64,000 bases of DNA from Mesonia aestuariivivens (lineage in GTDB: Bacteria; Bacteroidota; Bacteroidia; Flavobacteriales; Flavobacteriaceae), in assembly GCF_019311235.1 (NCBI RefSeq), contig NZ_JAHWDF010000007.1:62001-126000 (forward strand), read 5' to 3'. Below, piece by piece: positions 36,274 through 45,561 of the stretch (position 1 is the first letter of the stretch; the number at the start of each line of letters is the position of its first letter). The notes under the pieces were generated by a model. That model worked only from the letters and a program-made list of their open reading frames with translations, was not told the origin of the DNA and ran no database searches. Both the position numbers and the translations under genes were made by a program.

Positions 36274-37728
36274 TTATTCTACCTCAACCTTTTCTGAAAA
36301 TTGCTGGTAACCTTCCTTTATACCTTTGGTTTCAATAAGTTCTAAAGCCATTGCTATATGGTTCTTTAACTCTGGTATCTGAGTTAAATCTTGATCCCAA
36401 AATTTTTCGTTTTTCAATACCGCTTCACTAATCTCTTGATAACTATGCAATTCCCAAACTCTTTTAAGCTCTGCAACTACAGCTTCATCGTCTTTAATTG
36501 GTAGCGTATGGTTATTCCATTCTCCTTTATAAAATCTTATAAGACAAGCAAATGCAAAAGTAAGATGCAAAGGTAATCGATTACAATCTTTTTGAAAAGC
36601 TAATAAACTTGGTAATACTCTTACTTTAAATTTTGAAATTGAATTTAAAGCAATACTCGCCAATTGGTGTTTGATAAAAGGATTTCTAAAACGGTCTAAC
36701 ACTTCTTCAGAAAAAGTTTTTAATTCGTCTTTAGATAAAGAAAGTGTCGGATTAATTTCTTTAAAAATTGCTTCTTTAACAAACGCTCCTGTAAACTCGT
36801 GATCTACGGTTTCTTTTACGGTTTCATTCCCAAAAAGAATCGAAAAAGGAACCATCGTGGTATGTGCACCATTTAAGATTCGAACTTTTCTAGTTCGGTA
36901 TGGTTGCATATCTTTCACTATTAAAATATTCTCGTCAATTTTATCGAATGGAATTTTAGCTTTTAGTGCTTCTCCTCCTTCGATTACCCAAAGTAAAAAT
37001 ACTTCTGAGGAAACAATTAAAGTATCTTCAAATTCTAACTGACTTTGATACGCATCGATATCGTCTTTTGGATAACCTGGAACAATACGATCTACTAATG
37101 TATTATGAAAGCTATTGCTTTGATTGATCCAAGTTACAAAATCTGCTTCTAATTTCCACAATTCGGCATACTGAAGAATTATTTTCTTCAATGTATCGGC
37201 ATTATAATTGATTAATTCACAAGGAATAATCGTTAATCCTTTAGTTATATCTGCATTAAAATGTTTAAACCTTCTATATAATAAAGCCGTTAGTTTTGCA
37301 GGAAAACTCTTATGCGGTGTTCCTTCTAAAGTATCGGTTTCATCGTAAGCAATCCCTGCTTCTGTGGTGTTAGAAATTATAAATTCTAAGCTTTCTTCTT
37401 CCGCTAATTTTAAATATTCTTTGTAATCTGTGTAAGGATTAATTCCTTTCTGAATACACGAAATTGTGCGTTGCTCTTGTATTTCCTTACCTTGTTTTAC
37501 GCCCTTCATAAACAAGTTATATAAGCCATCTTGTTCATTGAGCATTTTTACTAATCCGCCGGATAAAGGCTGAATTACCGCTACACCAGCATTAAAATCT
37601 GCTTCTTTATTTAATTTATCGATTACAAAATCGACAAAGGCTCTTAAAAAGTTTCCTTCGCCAAACTGAACTACTTTTATTGGTAAAGTTGTCGTGATAT
37701 TTGTATTTTTTCTTGTTAATCTTTCCAT
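36274..37728 (-). CDS. uxaB: Tagaturonate reductase
   Basis: This 484-residue NADH-dependent oxidoreductase of the mannitol dehydrogenase family reduces tagaturonate to altronate. Visible marks are VVQFGEGNFLRAFVDF (dinucleotide-binding start), NTTEAGI, and KVRILNGAHT with the catalytic Lys-Asn-His region. It stands between the TRAP transporter and uxaA, giving the order needed for galacturonate breakdown. An operator-like palindrome occurs inside the gene. Confidence 0.93.
   Translation of the reverse strand: MERLTRKNTNITTTLPIKVVQFGEGNFLRAFVDFVIDKLNKEADFNAGVAVIQPLSGGLVKMLNEQDGLYNLFMKGVKQGKEIQEQRTISCIQKGINPYTDYKEYLKLAEEESLEFIISNTTEAGIAYDETDTLEGTPHKSFPAKLTALLYRRFKHFNADITKGLTIIPCELINYNADTLKKIILQYAELWKLEADFVTWINQSNSFHNTLVDRIVPGYPKDDIDAYQSQLEFEDTLIVSSEVFLLWVIEGGEALKAKIPFDKIDENILIVKDMQPYRTRKVRILNGAHTTMVPFSILFGNETVKETVDHEFTGAFVKEAIFKEINPTLSLSKDELKTFSEEVLDRFRNPFIKHQLASIALNSISKFKVRVLPSLLAFQKDCNRLPLHLTFAFACLIRFYKGEWNNHTLPIKDDEAVVAELKRVWELHSYQEISEAVLKNEKFWDQDLTQIPELKNHIAMALELIETKGIKEGYQQFSEKVEVE
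36572..36587. promoter_or_regulatory. Operator-like palindrome inside uxaB
   Basis: GGTAATCGATTACAAT holds a 12-bp perfect palindrome, GTAATCGATTAC, matching the core of the intergenic operators. It encodes the ordinary residues CNRLP, so it may be chance. If bound, it could act as an auxiliary looping site. Confidence 0.3.
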
Positions 37729-37749
37729 CTTATGAATGCTAATTATTTT

Positions 37750-39039
37750 TTATTCAAATAAACTTGGTAACCACAGACTAATTTGTGGTATGTAGGTAAC
37801 TAATATAAGTACAATTGCCATCACTACATATAAGGGTAGCAAAGGCTTAATTACTTTTTGAATGCTGGTTTTTGCGACTCCTACTCCTATAAAAAGTACA
37901 GAACCTACTGGTGGTGTACATAAACCAACACATAAGTTCATCACCATAATCATTCCGAAGTGAACGGGATCTACTCCTAAACTTTCCATAATAGGTAAAA
38001 AGATTGGTGTAAAGATTAGTATGGCTGGAGTCATATCCATAAACGTTCCTACAAAAAGTAAGAGTAAATTAATGATAATGAGAATAACATATTTATTATC
38101 ACTTAAACCTAACAAAGCATCACTTACTGTTTGCGGTATATTTTCAAAAGACATTACCCAAGACATTCCCATTGAGGTGGCAATTAATAACAATACAATA
38201 GATGTAGTGACTACAGAACTTAAAAAGATCTGAAATAATTTCTTCGGATTAATTTCTCTGTAGATCGCAGCTAAAATTAACGTATACAAAACCGCAATTC
38301 CTGAGGCTTCTGTAGCTGTAAAAATTCCTGAAACAATACCTCCAATAACTACCACTAATAATAATAAACTTGGTAAAGCATCTAAAAAAGTAGACCCTAT
38401 TCTTTTTACGTTTGTTTTTTGCCCAGATGGATATTTTTTCTTTTTAATCCATACCGCTGCTACTAGCATTAACGACAATCCCATTAAAATACCTGGAATG
38501 TAACCTGCTAAAAATAAACTAGCGATAGAAACACCACCACTAGCCAATGAATAGACTATGAGTACGTTTGAAGGCGGTATAATTAAGCCTGTAGTGGAAG
38601 CTGTCACATTTATTGCCGCTCCAAATTCTTTAGAGTAATTTTCTTTTTCCATGGGTGGTCCTAAAATCCCTCCAATCGCAGATGCTGCCGCAACTGCTGA
38701 TCCTGATATTGCACCAAAAAGCATGGCTGCAATTACATTCACATAAATTAAACCTCCAGGTAGTGAGCCTATGAGTGCTTTTGCAAAATTAATGAGTCGA
38801 TGAGCAATCCCGCCCTGATTCATAATTTGACCGGCGAGAATAAAAAATGGAATTGCTAATAAAGAAAAACTATCTAATCCTGTGGCCATACGTTGCGCCA
38901 TTGTGGTAAATGCCGCAAGAGAATCTATAGATACTACTAAAGTTAATAAACAAGAAATACCAATAGACCAAGCTACAGGAACTCCTAAACTTAAGAGTAT
39001 TAAAAATGAAATAACTAACAATAAAATTTCGGCAATCAT
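37750..39039 (-). CDS. dctM: TRAP transporter large permease
   Basis: This 429-residue inner-membrane protein has about 12 hydrophobic segments and the DctM features: LSLGVPVAWSIG at the start, PFFILAGQIMNQGG, SGSAVAAASAIGG, and NLCVGLCTPPVG near the end. With DctQ and DctP it drives Na+-coupled uptake of an organic acid, here most likely a uronate or unsaturated uronate made in the periplasm. It overlaps dctQ by 4 bp (ATGA), so the two are translationally coupled. Confidence 0.93.
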   Translation of the reverse strand: MIAEILLLVISFLILLSLGVPVAWSIGISCLLTLVVSIDSLAAFTTMAQRMATGLDSFSLLAIPFFILAGQIMNQGGIAHRLINFAKALIGSLPGGLIYVNVIAAMLFGAISGSAVAAASAIGGILGPPMEKENYSKEFGAAINVTASTTGLIIPPSNVLIVYSLASGGVSIASLFLAGYIPGILMGLSLMLVAAVWIKKKKYPSGQKTNVKRIGSTFLDALPSLLLLVVVIGGIVSGIFTATEASGIAVLYTLILAAIYREINPKKLFQIFLSSVVTTSIVLLLIATSMGMSWVMSFENIPQTVSDALLGLSDNKYVILIIINLLLLFVGTFMDMTPAILIFTPIFLPIMESLGVDPVHFGMIMVMNLCVGLCTPPVGSVLFIGVGVAKTSIQKVIKPLLPLYVVMAIVLILVTYIPQISLWLPSLFE

Positions 39040-39503
39040 ACTAAATACTTTTTACTGTTAAACACTTCATTTAATTTATATACAATTATTAAACATCCGC
39101 TTATAGGCAAAACAATATAAACCACCGATAGCGGTAAATGTAAAGCTGCAGAAGTTTGGCCTAGTAAATAACTAATATAGACTAGATTTCCTCCTCCTAT
39201 AATTAGGGCAAATAAAGAAAAAGCAATAATTAAAATATTAATCCCTACACGTAAACGAATACGATTTCGTTCGTTTAACTTAGGCGGAAGTATATTAATT
39301 GCTAAATGTTCTTGTTGTCCAGAAGCGTAAGCCGCTCCTAAAATTCCGATCCAAATCATTAGATACCGAGCAATTTCTTCGGTAAATGAACTTGGATTTT
39401 GTAATACATATCGAGAAAATACTTGCCATAAAACAGCAATTACAATCAAAGCCATTAAAAAGACTAAAACCGTTCCCAGTATTTTATCTAAACTTTTTTT
39501 CAT
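39036..39503 (-). CDS. dctQ: TRAP transporter small permease
   Basis: This 155-residue membrane protein has four hydrophobic helices and the DctQ core (VLWQVFSRYVLQNPSSFTEE, then RYLMIWIGILGAAYASG). It helps couple DctP delivery to the DctM channel. It sits 9 bp after dctP and overlaps dctM. Confidence 0.92.
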   Translation of the reverse strand: MKKSLDKILGTVLVFLMALIVIAVLWQVFSRYVLQNPSSFTEEIARYLMIWIGILGAAYASGQQEHLAINILPPKLNERNRIRLRVGINILIIAFSLFALIIGGGNLVYISYLLGQTSAALHLPLSVVYIVLPISGCLIIVYKLNEVFNSKKYLV

Positions 39504-39512
39504 GAATCAATA

Positions 39513-40499
39513 TTATTTAATAGCTTGAATAGCTTCTATGGTTTTCTTCAATTCAGGATCTTCCTTAAATTTATCATACATGGGTTGCACCATTTCTCTA
39601 AATTGTTCTTTTTCTGGATAGGTTACTTTTACACCTGCTTTTTTAATTTCTTCTAATGCATGTAGTTCTGCTTCTCTCCAAATTTCTTTTTCATATTCTG
39701 AAGATTCCATGGCAGCTTCTTTTACCCACTTTTGTTCTTGCTCAGTAAGCTTATTCCAAACTACTGTACCAATTAAAAGTTCATCTGGAAGCGCAGTATG
39801 CTCATCGACCATAAAATGCTTACAAACCTCGTAGTGATATGATAAATAAAAGCTTGGCAAATTATTTTCTGCACCATCTACAATACCTTGTTGTAAGGCA
39901 GTATATAATTCTCCCCAGCTTACTGGTGTAGGAGAACCTCCCAAATATTTCACCATATTCATCGCCGTTTGACTTTCCATTACTCTCACCTTTTGTCCTT
40001 TTAAATCTTGTGGAGAGTTTAATGGTTTAGTGCTATAAAAACTTCTACTTCCCGCATCGTAGAAAGTTAATCCTTTCAATCGATTTCGTACACTAGACTC
40101 TAAAAGTTTTTCGCCTATTTCGCTTTCTAAAACATTAAAGCGATGCTGACGATCTTTAAATAAAAAAGGCAATCCGAAAACTTTTAATTCTGGAGCAAAA
40201 TTTTCTAAAGTTCCTGTTGAAACTTTAGTCATTCCTAAACTACCGATTTGTAAAAGCTCAATAAGCTCTCTTTCTGAACCTAATTGCTGACTTGAATAAA
40301 TATCTACTTTTAACCTTCCATCAGATTTTTCTTCAATACGGTCTGCCATAAATTTCATGGCTTTATGTACTGGATGTGAAACATCTAAAGCATGACCTAA
40401 GCGAATTACTTTAGTTTGCTCATCTTTTTTACAAGCTGAAAAAACTAAGGTAAAAACTAAAAGTGCTGCTACTGCTATTTTCTTTTTGAATGAAATCAT
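39513..40499 (-). CDS. dctP: TRAP transporter substrate-binding protein, lipid-anchored
   Basis: This 328-residue binding protein is of the DctP family. The motifs RLGHALDVSHPVHKAMKFMAD, QLGSERELIELLQIGS and GQKVRVMES are typical, with the Arg of the last motif binding the substrate carboxylate. The signal ends in VFSACKK, a lipobox with the lipid Cys at about 22, so it is tethered and not free in the periplasm. Placement between eda and uxaB points to a uronate ligand; which one is unknown. It overlaps eda by 4 bp. Confidence 0.92.
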   Translation of the reverse strand: MISFKKKIAVAALLVFTLVFSACKKDEQTKVIRLGHALDVSHPVHKAMKFMADRIEEKSDGRLKVDIYSSQQLGSERELIELLQIGSLGMTKVSTGTLENFAPELKVFGLPFLFKDRQHRFNVLESEIGEKLLESSVRNRLKGLTFYDAGSRSFYSTKPLNSPQDLKGQKVRVMESQTAMNMVKYLGGSPTPVSWGELYTALQQGIVDGAENNLPSFYLSYHYEVCKHFMVDEHTALPDELLIGTVVWNKLTEQEQKWVKEAAMESSEYEKEIWREAELHALEEIKKAGVKVTYPEKEQFREMVQPMYDKFKEDPELKKTIEAIQAIK

Positions 40500-41167
40500 T
40501 TCTTTAAGCTTTCTACAATTTGAATAGCTTCACTCACCTTTGCTTGCACTTTGTTCAAGTCGAAATTTCCTTCTTCATTTTTAATAAAAAGTTTAGAACC
40601 AATTCCAACACAGTGAACACCTGCTTCAAACCACTCTTTTAAATTCTCTTCAGTTGGTGAAACTCCACCTGTAGGCATAATGCTAGACCAAGGTAACGGT
40701 CCTTTTACTGCTTTTACAAATGATGGTCCGCCTACTTGAGAACCCGGAAAAATCTTTACAACCTCTGCTCCTAATTCTTGTGCGTAGTTAATTTCCGTAA
40801 CAGATCCGCAACCCGGCATCCAAGCTACTTTTCTACGATTACAGGTTGTAGCCATTTCAGCATTAATTAAAGGAGAGACAATAAAATTTGTCCCTAATTG
40901 AAGGTATAATGCGGTGGTTGCAGCATCTATTACAGAACCTACTCCTAACATCATTCCTGGTAATTCTTTATTGGCATATTTTACTAATTCGGTAAAAACT
41001 TCGTGTGCAAAATCACCTCTATTGGTAAATTCAAATACACGAGCTCCACCATCGTAACAAGCTTTTAATACCTCTTTGCAAGTCTGTACATCTGCATGGT
41101 AAAAGACAGGAACGATACCTGTTTCCTTCATTTGTTGTGCGACTGCTATTCTTGAATATGTTGCCAT
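40496..41167 (-). CDS. eda: 2-keto-3-deoxy-6-phosphogluconate aldolase
   Basis: This 223-residue class I aldolase cleaves KDPG to pyruvate and glyceraldehyde-3-phosphate. It shows the family marks GIVPVFYHAD, Glu in FEFTNRG, GVGSVIDAAT, the Schiff-base Lys in EVVKIFPGS, and IMPTGGV. It follows the intergenic gap after kdgK and starts the eda-dctPQM-uxaBA stretch. It is the last step of the pathway encoded here. Confidence 0.94.
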   Translation of the reverse strand: MATYSRIAVAQQMKETGIVPVFYHADVQTCKEVLKACYDGGARVFEFTNRGDFAHEVFTELVKYANKELPGMMLGVGSVIDAATTALYLQLGTNFIVSPLINAEMATTCNRRKVAWMPGCGSVTEINYAQELGAEVVKIFPGSQVGGPSFVKAVKGPLPWSSIMPTGGVSPTEENLKEWFEAGVHCVGIGSKLFIKNEEGNFDLNKVQAKVSEAIQIVESLKK

Positions 41168-41189
41168 TTATTAATGGTTATAAATTAAT

Positions 41190-41345
41190 TTATTTACTAT
41201 TTGTGATTCTGTTTTTAGAACGAAATCACATTACATGATCGACAGAATGAGATCCTGAAAGAAATTCAAGATGACCTAAAAATTGTTTCTCGATACTATT
41301 TTAATTCCGCTTGCGCTTCATTAAAATCAATCGAAGTGACGATTA
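41190..41345. repeat. Degenerate REP-like intergenic sequence
   Basis: The 225-bp gap between kdgK and eda contains GATCCTGAAAGAAATTCAAGATGAC, an imperfect hairpin, and CAATCGAAGTGACGA. Both resemble fragments of short dispersed intergenic repeats (TCCTGAAACAAGTTCAGGATGA type) that I recall from flavobacterial genomes. A 7-bp inverted repeat (TGTGATT/AATCACA) lies at 41202-41230. No promoter or operator is evident. Confidence 0.35.
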
Positions 41346-41392
41346 CTATAATTTAGCTTAAGGTCTATATTCTAATATCTGACTTTCTAAAT

Positions 41393-42415
41393 CTATCTTT
41401 TTATTCTTCCGCCGGTACTTCCTTCCGCTACTTCTAAAACTTCTTCAGGGCTTACCAAATTAGCATCACCTAAAATGGTATGTTTTAAAGCACAAGCTGC
41501 GTTTGCAAATTCTATTGCTTTTTGATCGTCAAAATGAAGTAATCCATAAATAAGTCCAGCTGCATAAGCATCTCCCGTACCTATTCGATCTACTACATTG
41601 GTAATTTCTAATTGTTGTGTTTCGATATATTCTGAACCTGTCCAAGCATGAGCATAAACTTTTTGCCAACTTGCACTTACTCCTTCTCGTATTTTATCGA
41701 ACACTTTTTCTACGGAAGGACATTCTTTTATCAACGCTTTACTAGCGGCAATAAATCCTTCCTTAGAAAAATTAAAATCAGTTTTTAAAATCTCATTAAT
41801 TTCATTAACGCCACCAATAAATATGGTAGACATCCCTACTAATTCTTTTAAGACTTCGTGACCATCTTTACCGTATTTCCAAAGATTACTACGATAGGCA
41901 GGATCTGCGGTTACTGCTATTCCTTTTGCTTTAGCTACTTGCAAGCCTTCTTTTAAAGTTTGATAAGCACCTTCTGAAATTGCAGGAGAAATCCCCGTCC
42001 AATGTAAAAAACCAGCATCTTCTAAAACTTCTTCCCAATTTACACTTTCTGGTATAATATTGGCAAAACTTCCTTGTAAACGGTTATAAGCGATTTTGCT
42101 AGCTCGAAGCCCAGAACCTACTTCTAAAAAATAAAGCCCAAGTGGGTGATCTACTTTATTGACCGCCGATACATTAATGCCAAACTGGCGCATAGCAGCA
42201 ATAGCAGCATCACCTACTAAATCGTTTGAGACATTAGTCACTTGTTGTGTTTTTTCGCCAAAATAAGCAAGCGAAGCCGCTACATTCATTTCTGTTCCTC
42301 CAAAGTAGAAATCCATCGATGTTGCCTGCGGAAGCTTTCTGTTTTCCGCAGGTGATAATCGCATTAAAACTTCTCCGAAAGAGACAATTTTTTTATGTTG
42401 AGTTGAATTTTTCAT
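41393..42415 (-). CDS. kdgK: 2-keto-3-deoxygluconate kinase
   Basis: This 340-residue PfkB-family sugar kinase phosphorylates KDG to KDPG. The start FGEVLMRLSP and the FYFGGTEMNVAASLA pattern are the KdgK N-terminus, and the catalytic Asp lies in DRIGTGDAYAAGLI. It abuts uxaC with no gap. It feeds Eda. Confidence 0.93.
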   Translation of the reverse strand: MKNSTQHKKIVSFGEVLMRLSPAENRKLPQATSMDFYFGGTEMNVAASLAYFGEKTQQVTNVSNDLVGDAAIAAMRQFGINVSAVNKVDHPLGLYFLEVGSGLRASKIAYNRLQGSFANIIPESVNWEEVLEDAGFLHWTGISPAISEGAYQTLKEGLQVAKAKGIAVTADPAYRSNLWKYGKDGHEVLKELVGMSTIFIGGVNEINEILKTDFNFSKEGFIAASKALIKECPSVEKVFDKIREGVSASWQKVYAHAWTGSEYIETQQLEITNVVDRIGTGDAYAAGLIYGLLHFDDQKAIEFANAACALKHTILGDANLVSPEEVLEVAEGSTGGRIKR

Positions 42416-43819
42416 CTAAAAATTGAAATAATCGTTGGCGTTTCCGTAGCAAATATTAGCAATGGTTTTTCCTACCAACTCCATATCTTGTGGTAATTCA
42501 CCTGAAACCATTTCTTTTCCGAAGAGATTACATAAAACTCTTCTAAAATATTCGTGTCTTGGGAACGAAAGGAAACTTCTAGAATCGGTTAACATTCCAA
42601 TAAAACAGCTAATTAAACCCATATTAGAAAGCGCATTCATCTGCTTTTCCATTCCGTCTTTTTGGTCTAAAAACCACCAACCAGAACCCCACTGTACTTT
42701 TCCTTTTATACTACCGTCGTTAAAGTTACCAATCATAGTGGCAAAAACTTCGTTATCGGCAGGATTTAGGTTGTACAAAATGGTTTTTGTTAATTTATCT
42801 TTACCGTCTAAAGTATTTAAAAACTGAGATAATTTTTCAGCTTGACTGTAATCTCCAATAGAATCCCAACCTGTATCTGGACCTAATTGTGCCAACATAC
42901 GCTTGTTATTGTTACGAAGCGCACCTAAATGAAATTGTTGTACCCAACCAAATTTGTGATATGTTTCGCTTAAAAATAATAATAAAGCCGTTTTGAATTT
43001 TTCAGCATCTTCTAAAGAAACAGTTTTTCCTGCTAATTTAGCTTTTAAAGCAGCATCAACTTCAGCATCTGTAAATTCTGAAAACGACATTGAATTTAAT
43101 CCGTGGTCGCATAATTTACATCCGTTTGCATCAAAATATTCAACACGCTTTAATAACGCATCTTTTAAATCTTGAAAACTCTGAATATCTACTTCTGCAA
43201 CTTTTCCTAATTCTTTTAAATAATCGGTATAACCTTCAGCATCAATTAAAATTGATTTATCTGGGCGAAAAGCGGTACTAACTTTAATCCCGATATTTTG
43301 TTGTTTGATAGCTTGATGATGCTTTAAATTATCTGTAGGATCTTCTGTCGTACATAAAGTCTCTACATTCATCTTATTCAACAAACCTCTACACGAATTC
43401 TCTTTTTGCTGAAGCTGTGCATTTACATTTTCATAAATGGAAGAAGCGTTGTTCTCATTCAGCAATTCATCAATACCAAAATAACGTTTCAATTCTAAAT
43501 GCGTCCAATGGTATAATGGATTTCTAAGTGTATGCGGAACTGTTTTTCCCCAAGCTTCAAATTTTTCTTTATCGCTTGCATCACCTGTAATAAACTTTTC
43601 GTTTACTCCCATAGTTCGCATTGCACGCCATTTGTAATGATCGCCATTTAACCATACGCGAGAAATATTCTCGAATTGCGTATCGGCTTCAATTTGAGCC
43701 GGAGGTAAATGGTTATGGTAATCTATAATAGGTTGGCTTTTCGCATACGAATGGTAAAGTTGTTCTGCGAATTTGTTTTCCAACAAAAAATTATCGGTAA
43801 TATATGTTTTTGTACTCAT
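42416..43819 (-). CDS. uxaC: Uronate isomerase
   Basis: This enzyme of about 467 residues interconverts galacturonate and tagaturonate (and glucuronate and fructuronate). The metal-binding DYHNHLPP near the N-terminus, the WTHLELKRYFG motif, CTTEDPTDN and SDSRSFLSFPRHEYFRR-type end (here LTDSRSFLSFPRHEYF) are diagnostic. The open frame begins at a TTG at 43834; I use the ATG at 43819 (MSTKTYITDNF), which fits the family. It lies 27 bp after kduD. Confidence 0.95.
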   Translation of the reverse strand: MSTKTYITDNFLLENKFAEQLYHSYAKSQPIIDYHNHLPPAQIEADTQFENISRVWLNGDHYKWRAMRTMGVNEKFITGDASDKEKFEAWGKTVPHTLRNPLYHWTHLELKRYFGIDELLNENNASSIYENVNAQLQQKENSCRGLLNKMNVETLCTTEDPTDNLKHHQAIKQQNIGIKVSTAFRPDKSILIDAEGYTDYLKELGKVAEVDIQSFQDLKDALLKRVEYFDANGCKLCDHGLNSMSFSEFTDAEVDAALKAKLAGKTVSLEDAEKFKTALLLFLSETYHKFGWVQQFHLGALRNNNKRMLAQLGPDTGWDSIGDYSQAEKLSQFLNTLDGKDKLTKTILYNLNPADNEVFATMIGNFNDGSIKGKVQWGSGWWFLDQKDGMEKQMNALSNMGLISCFIGMLTDSRSFLSFPRHEYFRRVLCNLFGKEMVSGELPQDMELVGKTIANICYGNANDYFNF

Positions 43820-43846
43820 TTTTTTAAATTTCAATTTTTAGAAGAA

Positions 43847-44608
43847 TTATCTTCCCATCCAGCCACCGTCAACGGTAACAATACTACCACTCATATAATC
43901 ACTAGCTTCTGAAGCTAAGAAAATGGTAGGTCCTTTAAAATCTTTTGGTTGCCCCCAACGTCCTGCAGGGATTCTGGCTAAAATTGCTTCGCTACGATCT
44001 TCATCTTCTCGTAAAGCCTGCGTATTATCGGTAGCAATATAACCCGGTGCAATTGCATTTACATTTACTCCCTTGCTAGCCCATTCGTTAGAAAAAGCCA
44101 TCGTTAATTGACCAATTGCCCCTTTTGAAGCCGCATAACCAGGAACAGTGATTCCTCCCTGAAAGGTTAACAACGAAGCAGTAAAAATCACTTTACCAGA
44201 ACCACGCTTAATCATTTCTTTTCCAATTTCTCGAGTTAAAATGAATTGCGCGTTTTGGTTAACTTCAATCACTTTATCCCAATATTCATCGGGATGTTCT
44301 GCTGCCGGTTTACGCATAATCGTACCCGCATTATTGATTAAAATATCAATTTTTGGATTTTCAGCTTTTGCTTTTTCTATAAACGCATAAAGCGATTTAC
44401 GATCTGAAAAGTCACATTGATAGGCTTTAAAATCTCTTCCTATTTCTTTAATTCGCTTTTCTATTTTAGAATCTTGTAATTCTAAAGAAGCGGAAACACC
44501 AAGAATATTTGCGCCAGCTTCAGCTAAAGCTTCTGCCATGGCGAAACCGATACCTCGTTTACATCCGGTTACTAAGGCTGTTTTTCCTTCTAAACTAAAT
44601 AAACTCAT
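43847..44608 (-). CDS. kduD: 2-dehydro-3-deoxy-D-gluconate 5-dehydrogenase
   Basis: This 253-residue SDR reduces 2,5-diketo-3-deoxygluconate to KDG. TGCKRGIG, NNAG, the Ser of FTASLLTFQG, YAASK and the ending VDGGWMGR fit KduD closely. It follows kduI by 9 bp. With KdgF and KduI it completes the lyase-product branch of the pathway. Confidence 0.93.
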   Translation of the reverse strand: MSLFSLEGKTALVTGCKRGIGFAMAEALAEAGANILGVSASLELQDSKIEKRIKEIGRDFKAYQCDFSDRKSLYAFIEKAKAENPKIDILINNAGTIMRKPAAEHPDEYWDKVIEVNQNAQFILTREIGKEMIKRGSGKVIFTASLLTFQGGITVPGYAASKGAIGQLTMAFSNEWASKGVNVNAIAPGYIATDNTQALREDEDRSEAILARIPAGRWGQPKDFKGPTIFLASEASDYMSGSIVTVDGGWMGR

Positions 44609-44617
44609 AATTGCTTT

Positions 44618-45451
44618 TTATTTAAGTTCGTCTGGCGTTACTTTATCCATATCTCCATAATCTAAATTCTCACCTGCCATTCCCCAAATAAAAGTATAGT
44701 TTGAAGTTCCTGCACCTGCGTGAATAGACCATTCTGGCGAAATGATGGCTTGATGATTTTTCATAAACACGTGACGAGTCTCTTGTGGTTGTCCCATAAA
44801 ATGACTAATAGTTTGCCCTTCTTCTAAATCGAAATAAAAGTAAACCTCCATTCTACGTTCGTGTGTATGTGGTGGCATCGTGTTCCAAACTGAACCTTCT
44901 TGAAGTTCTGTCATCCCCATTTGAAGTTGACAAGTTTCTACAACACTGTTTACGATTAGTTTATTAATCACACGTTTATTGGATGTTTTGGTATCTCCCA
45001 GCTCTACAATCTCAGCTTCAGCTCTTGTTACTTTTTTAGTAGGATTTGCTTTATGCGCAGGTGCCGAATTGATGTAAAAATAAGGCTGTTCTTCTGTAGC
45101 TTCAAAAATTACTTCTTTAGATCCTCTACCTACATAAATAGCTTCACGGTGACCAATTTCGTAAACTTTACCATCTACCGTTACTTTCCCTTTACCACCA
45201 ACATTAATCACTCCTAGCTCACGACGGTCTAAAAAGTTTTCTGCTTTTAGCTCATCGATAGCTTCTAATTTTAATGCTTTATCTACCGGAAATGCACCAC
45301 CAGCAATATAGCGGTCGTACATAGTGTAAGTTAATTTAATTTCATCTTTCACAAACAAATTCGGGATTAAGAAATGCTCACGAAGTTGATCTGTTGTATA
45401 TTTTTTGACATCTTCTGGATGATGCGCGTATCTAAATTCTGATGTGGTCAT
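44618..45451 (-). CDS. kduI: 5-keto-4-deoxyuronate isomerase
   Basis: This 277-residue cupin-fold isomerase converts 5-keto-4-deoxyuronate to 2,5-diketo-3-deoxygluconate. The zinc-binding set is in PPHTHERRMEVY, and the N-terminal RYAHHPED and ELGVINVGG motifs are typical. It is the first gene of the catabolic operon and stands behind a promoter whose -7 box touches an operator palindrome. Confidence 0.95.
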   Translation of the reverse strand: MTTSEFRYAHHPEDVKKYTTDQLREHFLIPNLFVKDEIKLTYTMYDRYIAGGAFPVDKALKLEAIDELKAENFLDRRELGVINVGGKGKVTVDGKVYEIGHREAIYVGRGSKEVIFEATEEQPYFYINSAPAHKANPTKKVTRAEAEIVELGDTKTSNKRVINKLIVNSVVETCQLQMGMTELQEGSVWNTMPPHTHERRMEVYFYFDLEEGQTISHFMGQPQETRHVFMKNHQAIISPEWSIHAGAGTSNYTFIWGMAGENLDYGDMDKVTPDELK

Positions 45452-45561
45452 GATTTTAGGTGTTTTTAATTCGAAATTTTTATTAATACTAGCAAGGTAT
45501 TCATATTAGGTCAAGATTTGCATCCTGAGCTTACCTGAATTGCTCTTAACTAAATCAATTT

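Noticed and set aside
37610-37635. Second operator-like site in uxaB (TTATCGATTACAAAA)
   Set aside because: The left half lacks the TGTA arm, so symmetry is lost.
41202-41230. TGTGATT/AATCACA inverted repeat as a Crp-type site upstream of eda
   Set aside because: Spacing of 15 bases is wrong for Crp-like sites, and it lies in repeat-like debris.
43847-44608. Reading the SDRs at 7.7 kb and 43.8 kb as two copies of KduD
   Set aside because: Lengths and C-termini differ (GGFGAFSGV against GGWMGR), so only the second is called KduD.
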